Assembly (NCBI GenBank): GCA_937969395.1
Contig: CALBVI010000473.1
Coordinates: 1 to 8,421 of the forward strand
From: an uncultured Spongiibacteraceae bacterium
Lineage (GTDB): Bacteria > Pseudomonadota > Gammaproteobacteria > Pseudomonadales > Dasaniaceae
Direction: 5' to 3'
DNA: 8,421 nucleotides
The translations under genes and the position numbers were made by a program. Position 1 is the first letter of the stretch; every line of letters starts with the position of its first letter. The notes beneath the pieces were generated by a model. The model had not been told where the DNA came from, did no database searches, and was given only the letters and a program-made list of their open reading frames with translations. This document shows, in pieces, positions 1 through 6,631 of the stretch.

Positions 1-817
1 GAGCACTATGGCCAATGGCTAAAATAATATGCCGGCTTTCAATAACTTCACCATCACTCAAAGTAACAGCATTCACCGCGTCATTGTCACGCTGAATACT
101 TTCAACCTTGCAACCAAAACGAATCTCGCCACCGAGCTGAATAATTTCCGCCCGCATGGCTTCAACCATTTTAACCAGCTTAAAGGTACCAATATGCGGT
201 TTGCTTACGTACATTATTTCTTCAGGGGCACCCGCTTTTACAAACTCGGTTAATACCTTACGTCCTAAATGCTGCTTATCTTTAACTTGGCTATACAACT
301 TGCCATCAGAAAAAGTACCTGCACCACCTTCACCAAACTGCACATTAGATTCGGTATTTAATTTACCATCACGCCACAACCCCCAGGTATCTTTAGTACG
401 CTGACGCACATCTTGACCACGTTCCAACACAATCGGCTTAAGACCCATTTGCGCCAACACTAACGCCGCCAGCAAACCACAGGGACCAAAACCAATAATA
501 ACCGGACGCAGCTGCTGATCATTAGGAAAAGCCTCATCGGCCTGAGCAACAAAGCGATAACTCGTATCCGGACTTGGACGCACCGCAGACTTACCCTCAA
601 ACCTGTTCAAGACATCTTTCTCAGCCTGCTCAGTCAACACTGCATCAAGCTGATAAATCAGTAGAATATGGCTTTTCTTGCGAGCATCATAGCTGCGCTT
701 AAACACAGAAAAGCTTAATAACTCTTCCTCCTTAATACCCAGCTTGGCAACAATCGCAGGCGCCAATGCCTCATCCGCATGATCTAAAGGAAGTTTTATT
801 TCGTTGAGTCGTAACAT
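1..817 (-). CDS. FAD-dependent dehydrogenase (COG2509-like), N-terminal part, cut by window edge
   Basis: This open frame runs off the left edge, giving 272 complete codons from an ATG at 817-815. It starts MLRLNEIKLP. A domain of about 100 residues precedes a Rossmann dinucleotide-binding fold with GFGPCG at residues 109-114 and the strand-end acidic residue E132 in VLERG. The stretch FGEGGAGTFSDGKL (161-174) and a final LAIGHSA (266-272) are, from memory of the family, typical of the COG2509 flavoproteins, which are usually about 530-560 residues. Roughly half is therefore missing. The family is predicted to bind FAD in the cytoplasm; its substrate is not established. No good Shine-Dalgarno sequence precedes the start, but the N-terminus looks complete. 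The gene is divergent from the cupin gene. The family is fairly sure, the reaction unknown. Confidence 0.85.
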   Translation of the reverse strand, partial: MLRLNEIKLPLDHADEALAPAIVAKLGIKEEELLSFSVFKRSYDARKKSHILLIYQLDAVLTEQAEKDVLNRFEGKSAVRPSPDTSYRFVAQADEAFPNDQQLRPVIIGFGPCGLLAALVLAQMGLKPIVLERGQDVRQRTKDTWGLWRDGKLNTESNVQFGEGGAGTFSDGKLYSQVKDKQHLGRKVLTEFVKAGAPEEIMYVSKPHIGTFKLVKMVEAMRAEIIQLGGEIRFGCKVESIQRDNDAVNAVTLSDGEVIESRHIILAIGHSA

Positions 818-1033
818 AATAATGAATAGTAATTTTTCGAAGTCGATTTATAGAAGGTAGTCAAACAGCGGATCTTATCACGACAGCCCCTAGATAGCAG
901 TTCAGTAAGCGTCAGACCACCTTAAGAGACGTTTCAAAAAACTGAATATGGCTATATGCTTGCTAGGGCAGACGTCTAACGCTAGCTATAATTCATTACA
1001 ATCTCAGCAATATAACTCTTGGGCCAAGACATT
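818..1033. other. Divergent intergenic region between flavoprotein and cupin genes
   Basis: This 216-bp region must hold the promoters of both divergent genes. It shows a consensus -10 hexamer for the cupin gene and a small palindrome cluster just upstream of it, both listed separately. On the minus strand, TATAAA lies about 30-40 bp before the flavoprotein start and could be part of its -10 region, without a clear -35. I see no small ORF, tRNA or rho-independent terminator in it. Confidence 0.5.
987..992 (+). promoter_or_regulatory. Candidate -10 box of the cupin gene
   Basis: A perfect TATAAT hexamer lies 41 bp before the chosen ATG, so a transcript would begin near 999 with a leader of about 35 nt. 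No good -35 hexamer sits 16-18 bp upstream: TTGCTA at 960-965 is 21 bp away and the correctly placed bases are poor. The promoter may be weak or activator-dependent. This is inference from sequence alone. Confidence 0.35.
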
Positions 1034-1516
1034 ATGGATAAATACATCGTCACAAAAGAAGAAATTGATAACTACGAAGGTCTAGATAAAACTCACTTTC
1101 TCAACAAAAACGCCCAAAGAAACAATAAGTCACTCGGCGACCTAACAGGGTTAGAGAATATTGGCTTTCATATTATCGAGATTCAACCCGGCAAAGAATC
1201 TACTGAATTTCATAAACACTATCATGAAGAAGAATGTATTTATGTTTTAGAAGGCACGGCTGAGTCGATAATAGGCACAGAAATCTCAACGGTTAAAGCC
1301 GGTGATTTTATTGGCTATCGTGCTGGCGGAGAACCTCACATTCTCTCCAACAATGGCAACACCGTTTTACGCTGTATCGTCGTAGGACAGCGCCTCCCCC
1401 ATGATGTTGCGGATTATCCTAACCAACAGAAACGTATTTATAGACAGCAAGGTTTGAAATGGAATCTTGTTGACCTTGAAAATATCACCGAACCCAATGC
1501 GGGTAAAAAATCCTAA
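1034..1516 (+). CDS. Cupin-domain protein (COG3837-like)
   Basis: This is a 160-residue single-domain cupin, the usual size for this group. The start is set at ATG 1034; a TTG 15 bp upstream (1019) is also in frame but has no ribosome-binding site. Cupin motif 1 spans about residues 53-74: H60, H62 and E67 fit HxH-x4-E, and G74 follows. Motif 2 spans about 90-106, with the third histidine at H102 and N106. These four residues are the expected metal ligands. The preceding segment, with SLGDLTGL at 33-40, and the following segment with VVGQRLPHDV match my memory of COG3837 proteins. The protein is cytoplasmic, with no signal peptide. Cupins of this type may bind or isomerise small acids or sugars; no substrate can be assigned here. 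It appears to be a single-gene unit, convergent with smrA. Confidence 0.85.
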   Translation: MDKYIVTKEEIDNYEGLDKTHFLNKNAQRNNKSLGDLTGLENIGFHIIEIQPGKESTEFHKHYHEEECIYVLEGTAESIIGTEISTVKAGDFIGYRAGGEPHILSNNGNTVLRCIVVGQRLPHDVADYPNQQKRIYRQQGLKWNLVDLENITEPNAGKKS

Positions 1517-1634
1517 TCAAGCTCGCAGATAAATTTTATAAACTAAAAATAACAGTGGCGATGACGTTAAGTTCTTTTCAATTGTTGCATTCAATAATAC
1601 TTACTGCTATTTCAAGCAATGTTTGATGTTTATT

Positions 1635-2231
1635 TTAGGTATCTACTCGGCCACGATTAATTCGGTCACGATTTTCTTGCTTTTTTCTGTCGCTTTTTCT
1701 TAATAAAACATACACAGCGCCCATACCTCCATGTTGTTTTTGAGCGCTGCAAAATGCCTGCACTTCGTCCATATCTGGCAACCATTTATTGACATAGCTT
1801 TTTAACAACGCAGAGTCTTCACCGCTATGACTACCTTTGCCATGTATTATCATCAATGAACGTAAATCGTACTGCATCGATTGCTTAATAAACTCAAAAA
1901 CTTCTTTTCGCGCCTTTTCGATCGTCATGCGGTGTAAGTCTAAGCGCCCATCACTAGGGTATTTTCCTTGCTTCAGCTTTCGAAAAACACCATGTTGCAC
2001 GCCCGCACGCTTAAATTCTAAAGGATAATAAGCATCTAATAATTCAACGTCACCTGACGCTAAATGATTTTCATCTTTTGCTAATACTTTAGTTGCTGCC
2101 TCGCGACGAGCCTTTGAGACTTGCGCTGAAGGCCCGGCTCGCTTCGAAATCATTTTTTTCTCTACATTAATCGGCTTAACATCACCCATTTCATGTAAAA
2201 AAAGCTCATCATTATCTAAATCTTTGCTCAT
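1635..2231 (-). CDS. smrA: Smr-domain DNA endonuclease, SmrA (YdaL) type
   Basis: This 198-residue protein resembles Escherichia coli SmrA along its full length. The N-terminal DELFLHEMGDVKPI, the central LEFKRAGVQHGV (71-82), and the C-terminal Smr domain all have recognisable counterparts. Within the Smr domain LDLH is at 97-100, IIHGKG at 128-133, and HGGMGAVYVLLR at 167-178. Smr domains of this class are reported to have DNA-nicking activity, with the histidines of LDLH and HGxG near the active site; the cellular role is uncertain. The N-terminal 60 residues are charged and probably flexible, and the tail (179-198) is basic. The start agrees with the E. coli protein; the Shine-Dalgarno sequence is weak. 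It lies 44 bp after the NUDIX gene on the same strand, so read-through from that gene is likely. Confidence 0.88.
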   Translation of the reverse strand: MSKDLDNDELFLHEMGDVKPINVEKKMISKRAGPSAQVSKARREAATKVLAKDENHLASGDVELLDAYYPLEFKRAGVQHGVFRKLKQGKYPSDGRLDLHRMTIEKARKEVFEFIKQSMQYDLRSLMIIHGKGSHSGEDSALLKSYVNKWLPDMDEVQAFCSAQKQHGGMGAVYVLLRKSDRKKQENRDRINRGRVDT

Positions 2232-2275
2232 GACGCTATATCTTTTACCACTATTTACGACGACAAAATATTAAA

Positions 2276-2935
2276 TCATTTTAATTCTAATCGCCAAGGC
2301 TCCGCTAATAAATAGCTACTTTTCTCTACTGACAATTCACTATTCATCAAAGGGTATTCCATCACCATTCCCTGCTCCGTCATTTTGCAATCTGGTAACT
2401 GTTGACGCAAATCACTTGTTTTGCAGGCCTTCAACGCCTCAGCAACTGACTGACAATTAGCCAACAAACTTAAAACAACAACCGTAGGCGGTAGCATTTT
2501 CATTGTCTGCTGATGATATTCACTCAACGCCGCTGAAGGTGTACACCACAAATGATCTACAATCTCACTGCCATCAACCACAACCTGCTCCGTAGATTCA
2601 ACCACGCCAACATAAAACCACGTAGCAAAACGCTTGGGACGTTTTGGTGGCGTTGTTCGGTGTGCGAAGTAAAACAAGCTACTTTCATCCACCATCAGCG
2701 CTGCCTCTTCAAGGGTTTCTCGAACCGCACCATATCTTGCAGCCATTTCTATATTATTTAACTCTGAACGGTAGTCATCTCGATCAATCTTTCCCCCCGG
2801 AAAAACCCATGAATCGCTAGCAAAGCTCACCTCCCGTGAGCGGTGCATTAACAAAACCTCAAGTACACTTTGCTCATGAAAACTCTGATTATCACGCACC
2901 AATACAATCGTTGCTGCGGGAAAAACGTCTGACAT
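2276..2935 (-). CDS. NUDIX hydrolase with expanded Nudix box (NUDT19-like)
   Basis: This is a 219-residue NUDIX-fold hydrolase, probably cleaving a nucleoside-diphosphate-linked substrate with Mg2+. WVFPGG lies at 43-48 and the catalytic helix RETLEEAAL at 72-80, with E73, E76 and E77 as metal ligands. In the canonical box the arginine is 14 residues after the glycine; here it is 24 residues after G48, so about ten residues are inserted. The usual glycine near the end of the box is alanine. Such a long loop, plus length over 200 residues and a C-terminal extension, resembles the NUDT19-like branch, some of whose members act on coenzyme A derivatives; that substrate is inference. The start is ATG 2935, not the in-frame ATG at 2956, because AAGGTGA sits 5 nt before it. 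It is probably co-transcribed with smrA. Confidence 0.85.
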   Translation of the reverse strand: MSDVFPAATIVLVRDNQSFHEQSVLEVLLMHRSREVSFASDSWVFPGGKIDRDDYRSELNNIEMAARYGAVRETLEEAALMVDESSLFYFAHRTTPPKRPKRFATWFYVGVVESTEQVVVDGSEIVDHLWCTPSAALSEYHQQTMKMLPPTVVVLSLLANCQSVAEALKACKTSDLRQQLPDCKMTEQGMVMEYPLMNSELSVEKSSYLLAEPWRLELK

Positions 2936-2940
2936 TAAAA

Positions 2941-2947
2941 TCACCTT
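2941..2947 (-). promoter_or_regulatory. Ribosome-binding site of the NUDIX gene
   Basis: On the minus strand AAGGTGA is followed by a 5-nt spacer and the ATG at 2935-2933. It overlaps codons 4-6 of the longer frame that begins at 2956, which itself has no Shine-Dalgarno sequence. This decides the start in favour of the shorter protein. Confidence 0.75.
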
Positions 2948-2950
2948 TCT

Positions 2951-2972
2951 ATCCATTAACTATTCATTAACC
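2951..2972. repeat. 11-bp tandem direct repeat, two imperfect copies
   Basis: ATCCATTAACT is followed directly by ATTCATTAACC, with 9 of 11 positions identical; a weaker third unit begins ATTCAACTTAC. It lies just upstream of the NUDIX ribosome-binding site. The near-helical period could place a DNA-binding protein on one face, but it may be chance in AT-rich sequence. Confidence 0.35.
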
Positions 2973-3168
2973 ATTCAACTTACTTAAACGACTAGTCAAA
3001 TCGCTATATTGACTTACTGATCAATCGATTCAACGATTAGCTTATCGACATTAACTTGCCGGATTCTATAAGGCTCGCCTAGATAAGCTCTGCTCTGTAT
3101 CGGCACTCTAGTGTATGATGTGCCCCCTTCAGCATATCCTCTTATTTTAAATTTACAGCACAGCTCAT

Positions 3169-4044
3169 ATGTACGCACAAATTTTTTCTATTATTGCCCC
3201 TGTATTTATTTGCGCCACTATTGGCTATATCTGGGCATACCGCGGATTAGCTTTTGATACGGCGTTCATCTCTAAATTAGTTGTTAATATTGGCGCGCCC
3301 TGCTTAATTTTTGGCACACTGGGCAAAGTCGATTTACCCGCTGAAAACTTCACAACATTAATCGTTTCAACGCTAATTGTATTGGCCTTTTCATTTGCCA
3401 TCGCTATTGTACTTTGTTACTTATTTAAGTTATCTATGCGCACTTATTTAGCGCCACTATGCTTTCCCAATACTGGCAATATGGGACTGCCTTTAGCATT
3501 CTTTGCCTTTGGTGACGAAGGCTTAGCCGCAGGAATTGGTATCTTTGTGGTTATTAGCTTATTTCATTTTTCAATTGGTGTAGCGTTGATCAGTGGACAA
3601 AAGAGTTGGCGTAGCGCATTCAACTCACCTGTTGTTTATGCTGGCGTCATATCATTTATACTTATTTTGACCGGTTTAGAATTACCGGTCTGGTTACAAA
3701 ACACCGCGAATTTACTCGGTAATTTCAGTATTCCATTAATGCTTATTACCTTAGGTGTATCCCTTCACAAACTACGCATACAAGACTTTCCTTTAAGCCT
3801 AGGCCTGGCTATTGCCCGACTAGTGATTGGATTAACTGTAGGCTTATTGGTAGCTTACTTGCTAGACCTTGAAGGCATATTGCGCGGCGTTGTTATTATT
3901 CAGTCAGCAATGCCTGCCGCCGTTTTTAACTATTTGCTAGCCCAGCGCTATAATCGCTCACCGGAATCCATTGCCGGCCTAGTAGTCCTATCTACCTTGC
4001 TCTCTTTTCTTTTAATGCCTTTTATCTTGTGGCTTGTCCTCTGA
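3169..4044 (+). CDS. AEC-family (auxin efflux carrier-like) permease
   Basis: This is a 291-residue inner-membrane protein with about ten hydrophobic helices, near residues 4-24, 35-52, 61-86, 93-113, 119-141, 152-170, 185-199, 209-231, 238-258 and 267-290. It has the two-halved AEC layout. The first half carries NIGAPCLIF (40-48) and the conserved PNTGNMGLPL (100-109). The second half carries SIPLMLITLG (187-196) and QSAMPAAVFNYLLAQRY (245-261), with broken helices expected at the substrate site. Bacterial members export or import small organic anions such as malonate or malate; the substrate cannot be told here. The next methionine is residue 90, inside the membrane domain, so ATG 3169 must be the start despite lacking an obvious Shine-Dalgarno sequence. 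No linked catabolic gene or regulator suggests a substrate. Confidence 0.9.
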   Translation: MYAQIFSIIAPVFICATIGYIWAYRGLAFDTAFISKLVVNIGAPCLIFGTLGKVDLPAENFTTLIVSTLIVLAFSFAIAIVLCYLFKLSMRTYLAPLCFPNTGNMGLPLAFFAFGDEGLAAGIGIFVVISLFHFSIGVALISGQKSWRSAFNSPVVYAGVISFILILTGLELPVWLQNTANLLGNFSIPLMLITLGVSLHKLRIQDFPLSLGLAIARLVIGLTVGLLVAYLLDLEGILRGVVIIQSAMPAAVFNYLLAQRYNRSPESIAGLVVLSTLLSFLLMPFILWLVL

Positions 4045-4175
4045 AAAAATCCGTTATAGCGTTATAAAACGTCGATAAAGTTAACACTATAGTTATTAAA
4101 AATGCACATTCACTACATATTACCGCACTAAAAACTCCATAATAGTCTACATTAATATTAGTATTGACTGCTTAA

Positions 4176-4193
4176 TTGCCTCCCAGCAGGCAA
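4176..4193. promoter_or_regulatory. Inverted repeat upstream of the DUF1631 gene
   Basis: TTGCCT and AGGCAA form a perfect 6-bp inverted repeat around a 6-nt centre (CCCAGC), ending 38 bp before the ATG at 4232. It lies between a TTGACT (4164-4169) and the AT-rich TATTATATAG (4196-4205), which are too far apart (26 bp) to form one standard promoter. It could be an operator or a hairpin in the leader. No T-run follows, so a terminator for the permease gene is unlikely. The rest of this 187-bp gap is AT-rich with no gene. Confidence 0.35.
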
Positions 4194-4231
4194 GCTATTA
4201 TATAGATTAGTATTTTCCTGGACCCCTATTG

Positions 4232-6592
4232 ATGGACTTATTAAACAACTGTCGTGATGAAGCCCATCAATTCTTTAACGATTTGCTGCTATCTGCAGAA
4301 AAGTCACTGAATGAAAACTTATTTGAACTAGCCAAAAACAGTAATTCCAACGAAGAGCAACAGCGCTTCTACGATGCCATTCAGCAAATCAAAAGTCACA
4401 GCAATGCGATGCACGCCTCTTTTCAGAATGAATTGAAAAAAAGTTTCCAAGCTTTTGTTGATATTAAAGAACCAGAAACAAGTGTCGAGGAACAAATTGA
4501 CCTAAGCAATCTATCACTAATCAAGCGAGACGACCTTGAAGATGAGCTAGCTATTTCGGTCATCGTGTCCAAATCCAATAGCAGAAACTCAGAAATACTA
4601 TGGCAATTTAACCACCGTATTGCGGCATTACGTGGTGGCAAAAAAGTCACCGATGAAACCAATCCATTTGGTCCTGCAGTCATATCTCATGCCATGCAAG
4701 CGGGTGTCGCTCAATTATCAGTGGATAGCAAGATCCGCATCCACATTTACAAACATCTGGGAAAGCTGTTTGTTCTCAGTTTCGGTAACATATTACCAAA
4801 GCTTAATAACCTTTTAGCTGAACAAGGTATCCTCCCCAATTTACGTTTTAGTGCCAGCCAACAAGCTAGCAGACAGCAACCAGCCAAAGAAAAAACTCGA
4901 GAAAATACAGCTCAAACCGCTGAAGAAACGCCTGAAAAAATAGGCGGCGAAACCAGTGAATCAAGTACTAGCCTTGCCCACCAACATGAGCTTTACAGTG
5001 CGATTCGTGAATTACAGTCAAAAATGGGCCCCCGTCAGCAAACAGCCGGTGGCGTAAGCTTCGCTGGCGTACCCATTGATGGCACAGGCGGAGCTGACAG
5101 TTTTTCTGACATTGACTATGCCTTAGCCCTCAGTGCTATCCAACAATCTACAGCATTTGTATCGAGTGCAGCACTGAACAAACCTTTATCGGCAGAAGCT
5201 GTCGAAAAAAAGCTGTTTGACCAACTCAACACTCAAGGCTCTGAAGATGGCCGGCATAAAATGACCGGTGATGATGCTGACACTGTCGACCTAGTCGGCA
5301 TGATCTTCCGCTATATGCTAGATGACCCAAATATCAATGATGCGGTGAAATCGATACTCAGCCATCTACATACCCCTTATCTTAAACTTGCATTAATGGA
5401 TAAGGACTTTCTCGACAACCACAAACACCCTGCCCGCGCCTTACTAAACCAAATGGCAGAACTCGGTGGCCGCTGGGTTAAAGATGAAAAAGATCGCAAT
5501 GTATTACCAAAAATAAAAACCATCGTCGAAACCATCTTAAAAGGCTTTATTGACGATGCTGAAATTTTTGACACCTTGCTGGAAGATTTTTCGCGATTTA
5601 AAGAAAGTATTGAGAAACGCGCAAGAATGGTTGAAAAGCGCAATACAGAATCACAGCAAGGGCTAGAACGATTAGAGTTGTCGCGGCAACAGGCCGACGA
5701 CGAAATACAGAGCCGATTACAACAAGCCAATATTCCTGAGGTTATCGGCACACTTCTGCACAAACCATGGGCCGACTTTTTATCATTTAACTTATTGCGC
5801 CATGGCGATAAAAGCCTAACCTGGGAGGCAGCTTTAAAAGTTGTCGATGGCGTCATATGGAGCGTAAAACCAAGCGAAGCTGCTGATAGCAAAGAGGACT
5901 TCCACCGCCGACAAATTGACTTAGAAACCACCGTATCTGAAGGCTTAACAACCATTGGCTATGATACAGAAGCGTCAAAATCATTGCTTAGCTCAATGCA
6001 CGAAGCCCATGAATTAGCCTATCACCAAGCGATGATCAATGAGGTCAAGCAAGCAGCAACTGACACAGCGCCAAAGAAAGAACATCAAACAAACAATATT
6101 ACTACCCCTATTGCCGATTCTGCCGCTACCGACTCAACACCGCCAACACAAAGTAATTCAGCTGAAAGCAGCACAAAAACCTCTGTAGCTACTGACACTA
6201 CCCAAAACCAGACAGTGCGAACAAGCGACTCTGACACTCAGCCGAAAACTGCCACAAAAACAGCAGCCGCCGCCAAGCCAGCCAAACAAAAACCACAGTT
6301 CTCCAAAGAAGAACAAAACATGGTTAATAAGCTTAAAGAAATTTCCTTCGGGACTTGGTTTGCCTTCAAAAATGGCAATACACAAAAGCAGTTAAAACTT
6401 GCCTGGTTCAGTAAAGTTTCATCACATTATATGTTTGTTGATCAGGCGGGGATCAAACAGGCGGTTGAAACCCAAATTAATTTGGCAAAGGGCATGGCCT
6501 CCGGCGCGATCGTCATTCTACCGCCCAATAAGCGATCTTTTATGGAGAGAGCATTAGAAGCGGTCTTCGACAAGCTAAAGCTCTCTCATTAA
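4232..6592 (+). CDS. DUF1631-family protein, function unknown
   Basis: This 786-residue soluble protein (numbered from ATG 4232; an adjacent in-frame TTG at 4229 is less likely) fits the DUF1631 family in length and layout. A helical N-terminal region (about 1-205) carries LWQFNHRIAALRGG at 123-136. It is joined by a Gln/Glu/Thr/Ser-rich linker (about 207-250) to a mostly helical central domain (about 285-605) containing MIFRYMLDDPNI and a charged, coiled-coil-prone stretch at 455-500. A low-complexity Thr/Ser/Ala/Gln linker (about 608-690) leads to a C-terminal module (691-780) with FGTWFAF and QLKLAWFSKVSSHYMFVDQAG, which looks like a small beta-barrel followed by a helix. That module recalls PilZ-type barrels but lacks RxxxR and [D/N]xSxxG, so cyclic-di-GMP binding is not supported. 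No signal peptide or membrane segment is seen. Relatives have been labelled thymidine phosphorylase, for which I see no evidence. Confidence 0.8.
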   Translation: MDLLNNCRDEAHQFFNDLLLSAEKSLNENLFELAKNSNSNEEQQRFYDAIQQIKSHSNAMHASFQNELKKSFQAFVDIKEPETSVEEQIDLSNLSLIKRDDLEDELAISVIVSKSNSRNSEILWQFNHRIAALRGGKKVTDETNPFGPAVISHAMQAGVAQLSVDSKIRIHIYKHLGKLFVLSFGNILPKLNNLLAEQGILPNLRFSASQQASRQQPAKEKTRENTAQTAEETPEKIGGETSESSTSLAHQHELYSAIRELQSKMGPRQQTAGGVSFAGVPIDGTGGADSFSDIDYALALSAIQQSTAFVSSAALNKPLSAEAVEKKLFDQLNTQGSEDGRHKMTGDDADTVDLVGMIFRYMLDDPNINDAVKSILSHLHTPYLKLALMDKDFLDNHKHPARALLNQMAELGGRWVKDEKDRNVLPKIKTIVETILKGFIDDAEIFDTLLEDFSRFKESIEKRARMVEKRNTESQQGLERLELSRQQADDEIQSRLQQANIPEVIGTLLHKPWADFLSFNLLRHGDKSLTWEAALKVVDGVIWSVKPSEAADSKEDFHRRQIDLETTVSEGLTTIGYDTEASKSLLSSMHEAHELAYHQAMINEVKQAATDTAPKKEHQTNNITTPIADSAATDSTPPTQSNSAESSTKTSVATDTTQNQTVRTSDSDTQPKTATKTAAAAKPAKQKPQFSKEEQNMVNKLKEISFGTWFAFKNGNTQKQLKLAWFSKVSSHYMFVDQAGIKQAVETQINLAKGMASGAIVILPPNKRSFMERALEAVFDKLKLSH
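6545..6587 (+). repeat. 8-bp inverted repeat at the 3' end of the DUF1631 gene
   Basis: GAGAGAGC (6545-6552) and GCTCTCTC (6580-6587) are perfect complements separated by 27 nt, with the second arm ending just before the stop codon at 6590. The RNA could form a stem at the 3' end of the message. No T-run follows, so it is not a standard terminator. The gap to the stop codon of the convergent neighbour is only 39 bp and shows no other terminator. Confidence 0.35.
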
Positions 6593-6631
6593 ACGCCTTC
6601 ACTGAACATCACATTAAACAAGTAGCTCCGA

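Larger units (their letters stand above)
2936..3168. other. Divergent intergenic region between NUDIX and AEC genes
   Basis: This 233-bp region must drive the NUDIX-smrA unit leftward and the permease rightward. It contains TATGAT at 3114-3119, a possible -10 for the permease with a leader of about 43 nt but a poor -35. It also has TTGACT at 3009-3014 without a well-spaced -10, and two isolated 8-bp palindromes, GACTAGTC (2990-2997) and AATCGATT (3023-3030). No small gene or terminator is visible. Confidence 0.4.

Noticed and set aside
29..404. Two overlapping plus-strand frames near the left edge
   Set aside because: They are antisense to the flavoprotein, whose minus-strand translation shows clear FAD-binding motifs.
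1517..1634. Search for a bidirectional terminator between the convergent cupin and smrA genes
   Set aside because: No stem longer than about four base pairs followed by a T-run could be found on either strand.
1837..2028. Plus-strand frame of 63 codons within smrA
   Set aside because: It is antisense to the conserved Smr domain and has no recognisable product.
4164..4201. TTGACT and TATTAT as a promoter for the DUF1631 gene
   Set aside because: The spacing is 26 bp, well outside the 15-19 bp that sigma-70 accepts, so they cannot be one promoter.
5377..5955. 192-codon open frame on the minus strand inside the DUF1631 gene
   Set aside because: Its translation is rich in Ser, Arg and Lys with no recognisable domain, and it lies wholly antisense to a well-supported coding frame. 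It is a shadow frame.
6059..6300. Repetitive-looking Thr/Ser/Ala/Gln coding stretch, possibly a mobile or tandem repeat
   Set aside because: No exact repeat unit is visible. It reads as an ordinary low-complexity linker in frame between two domains.
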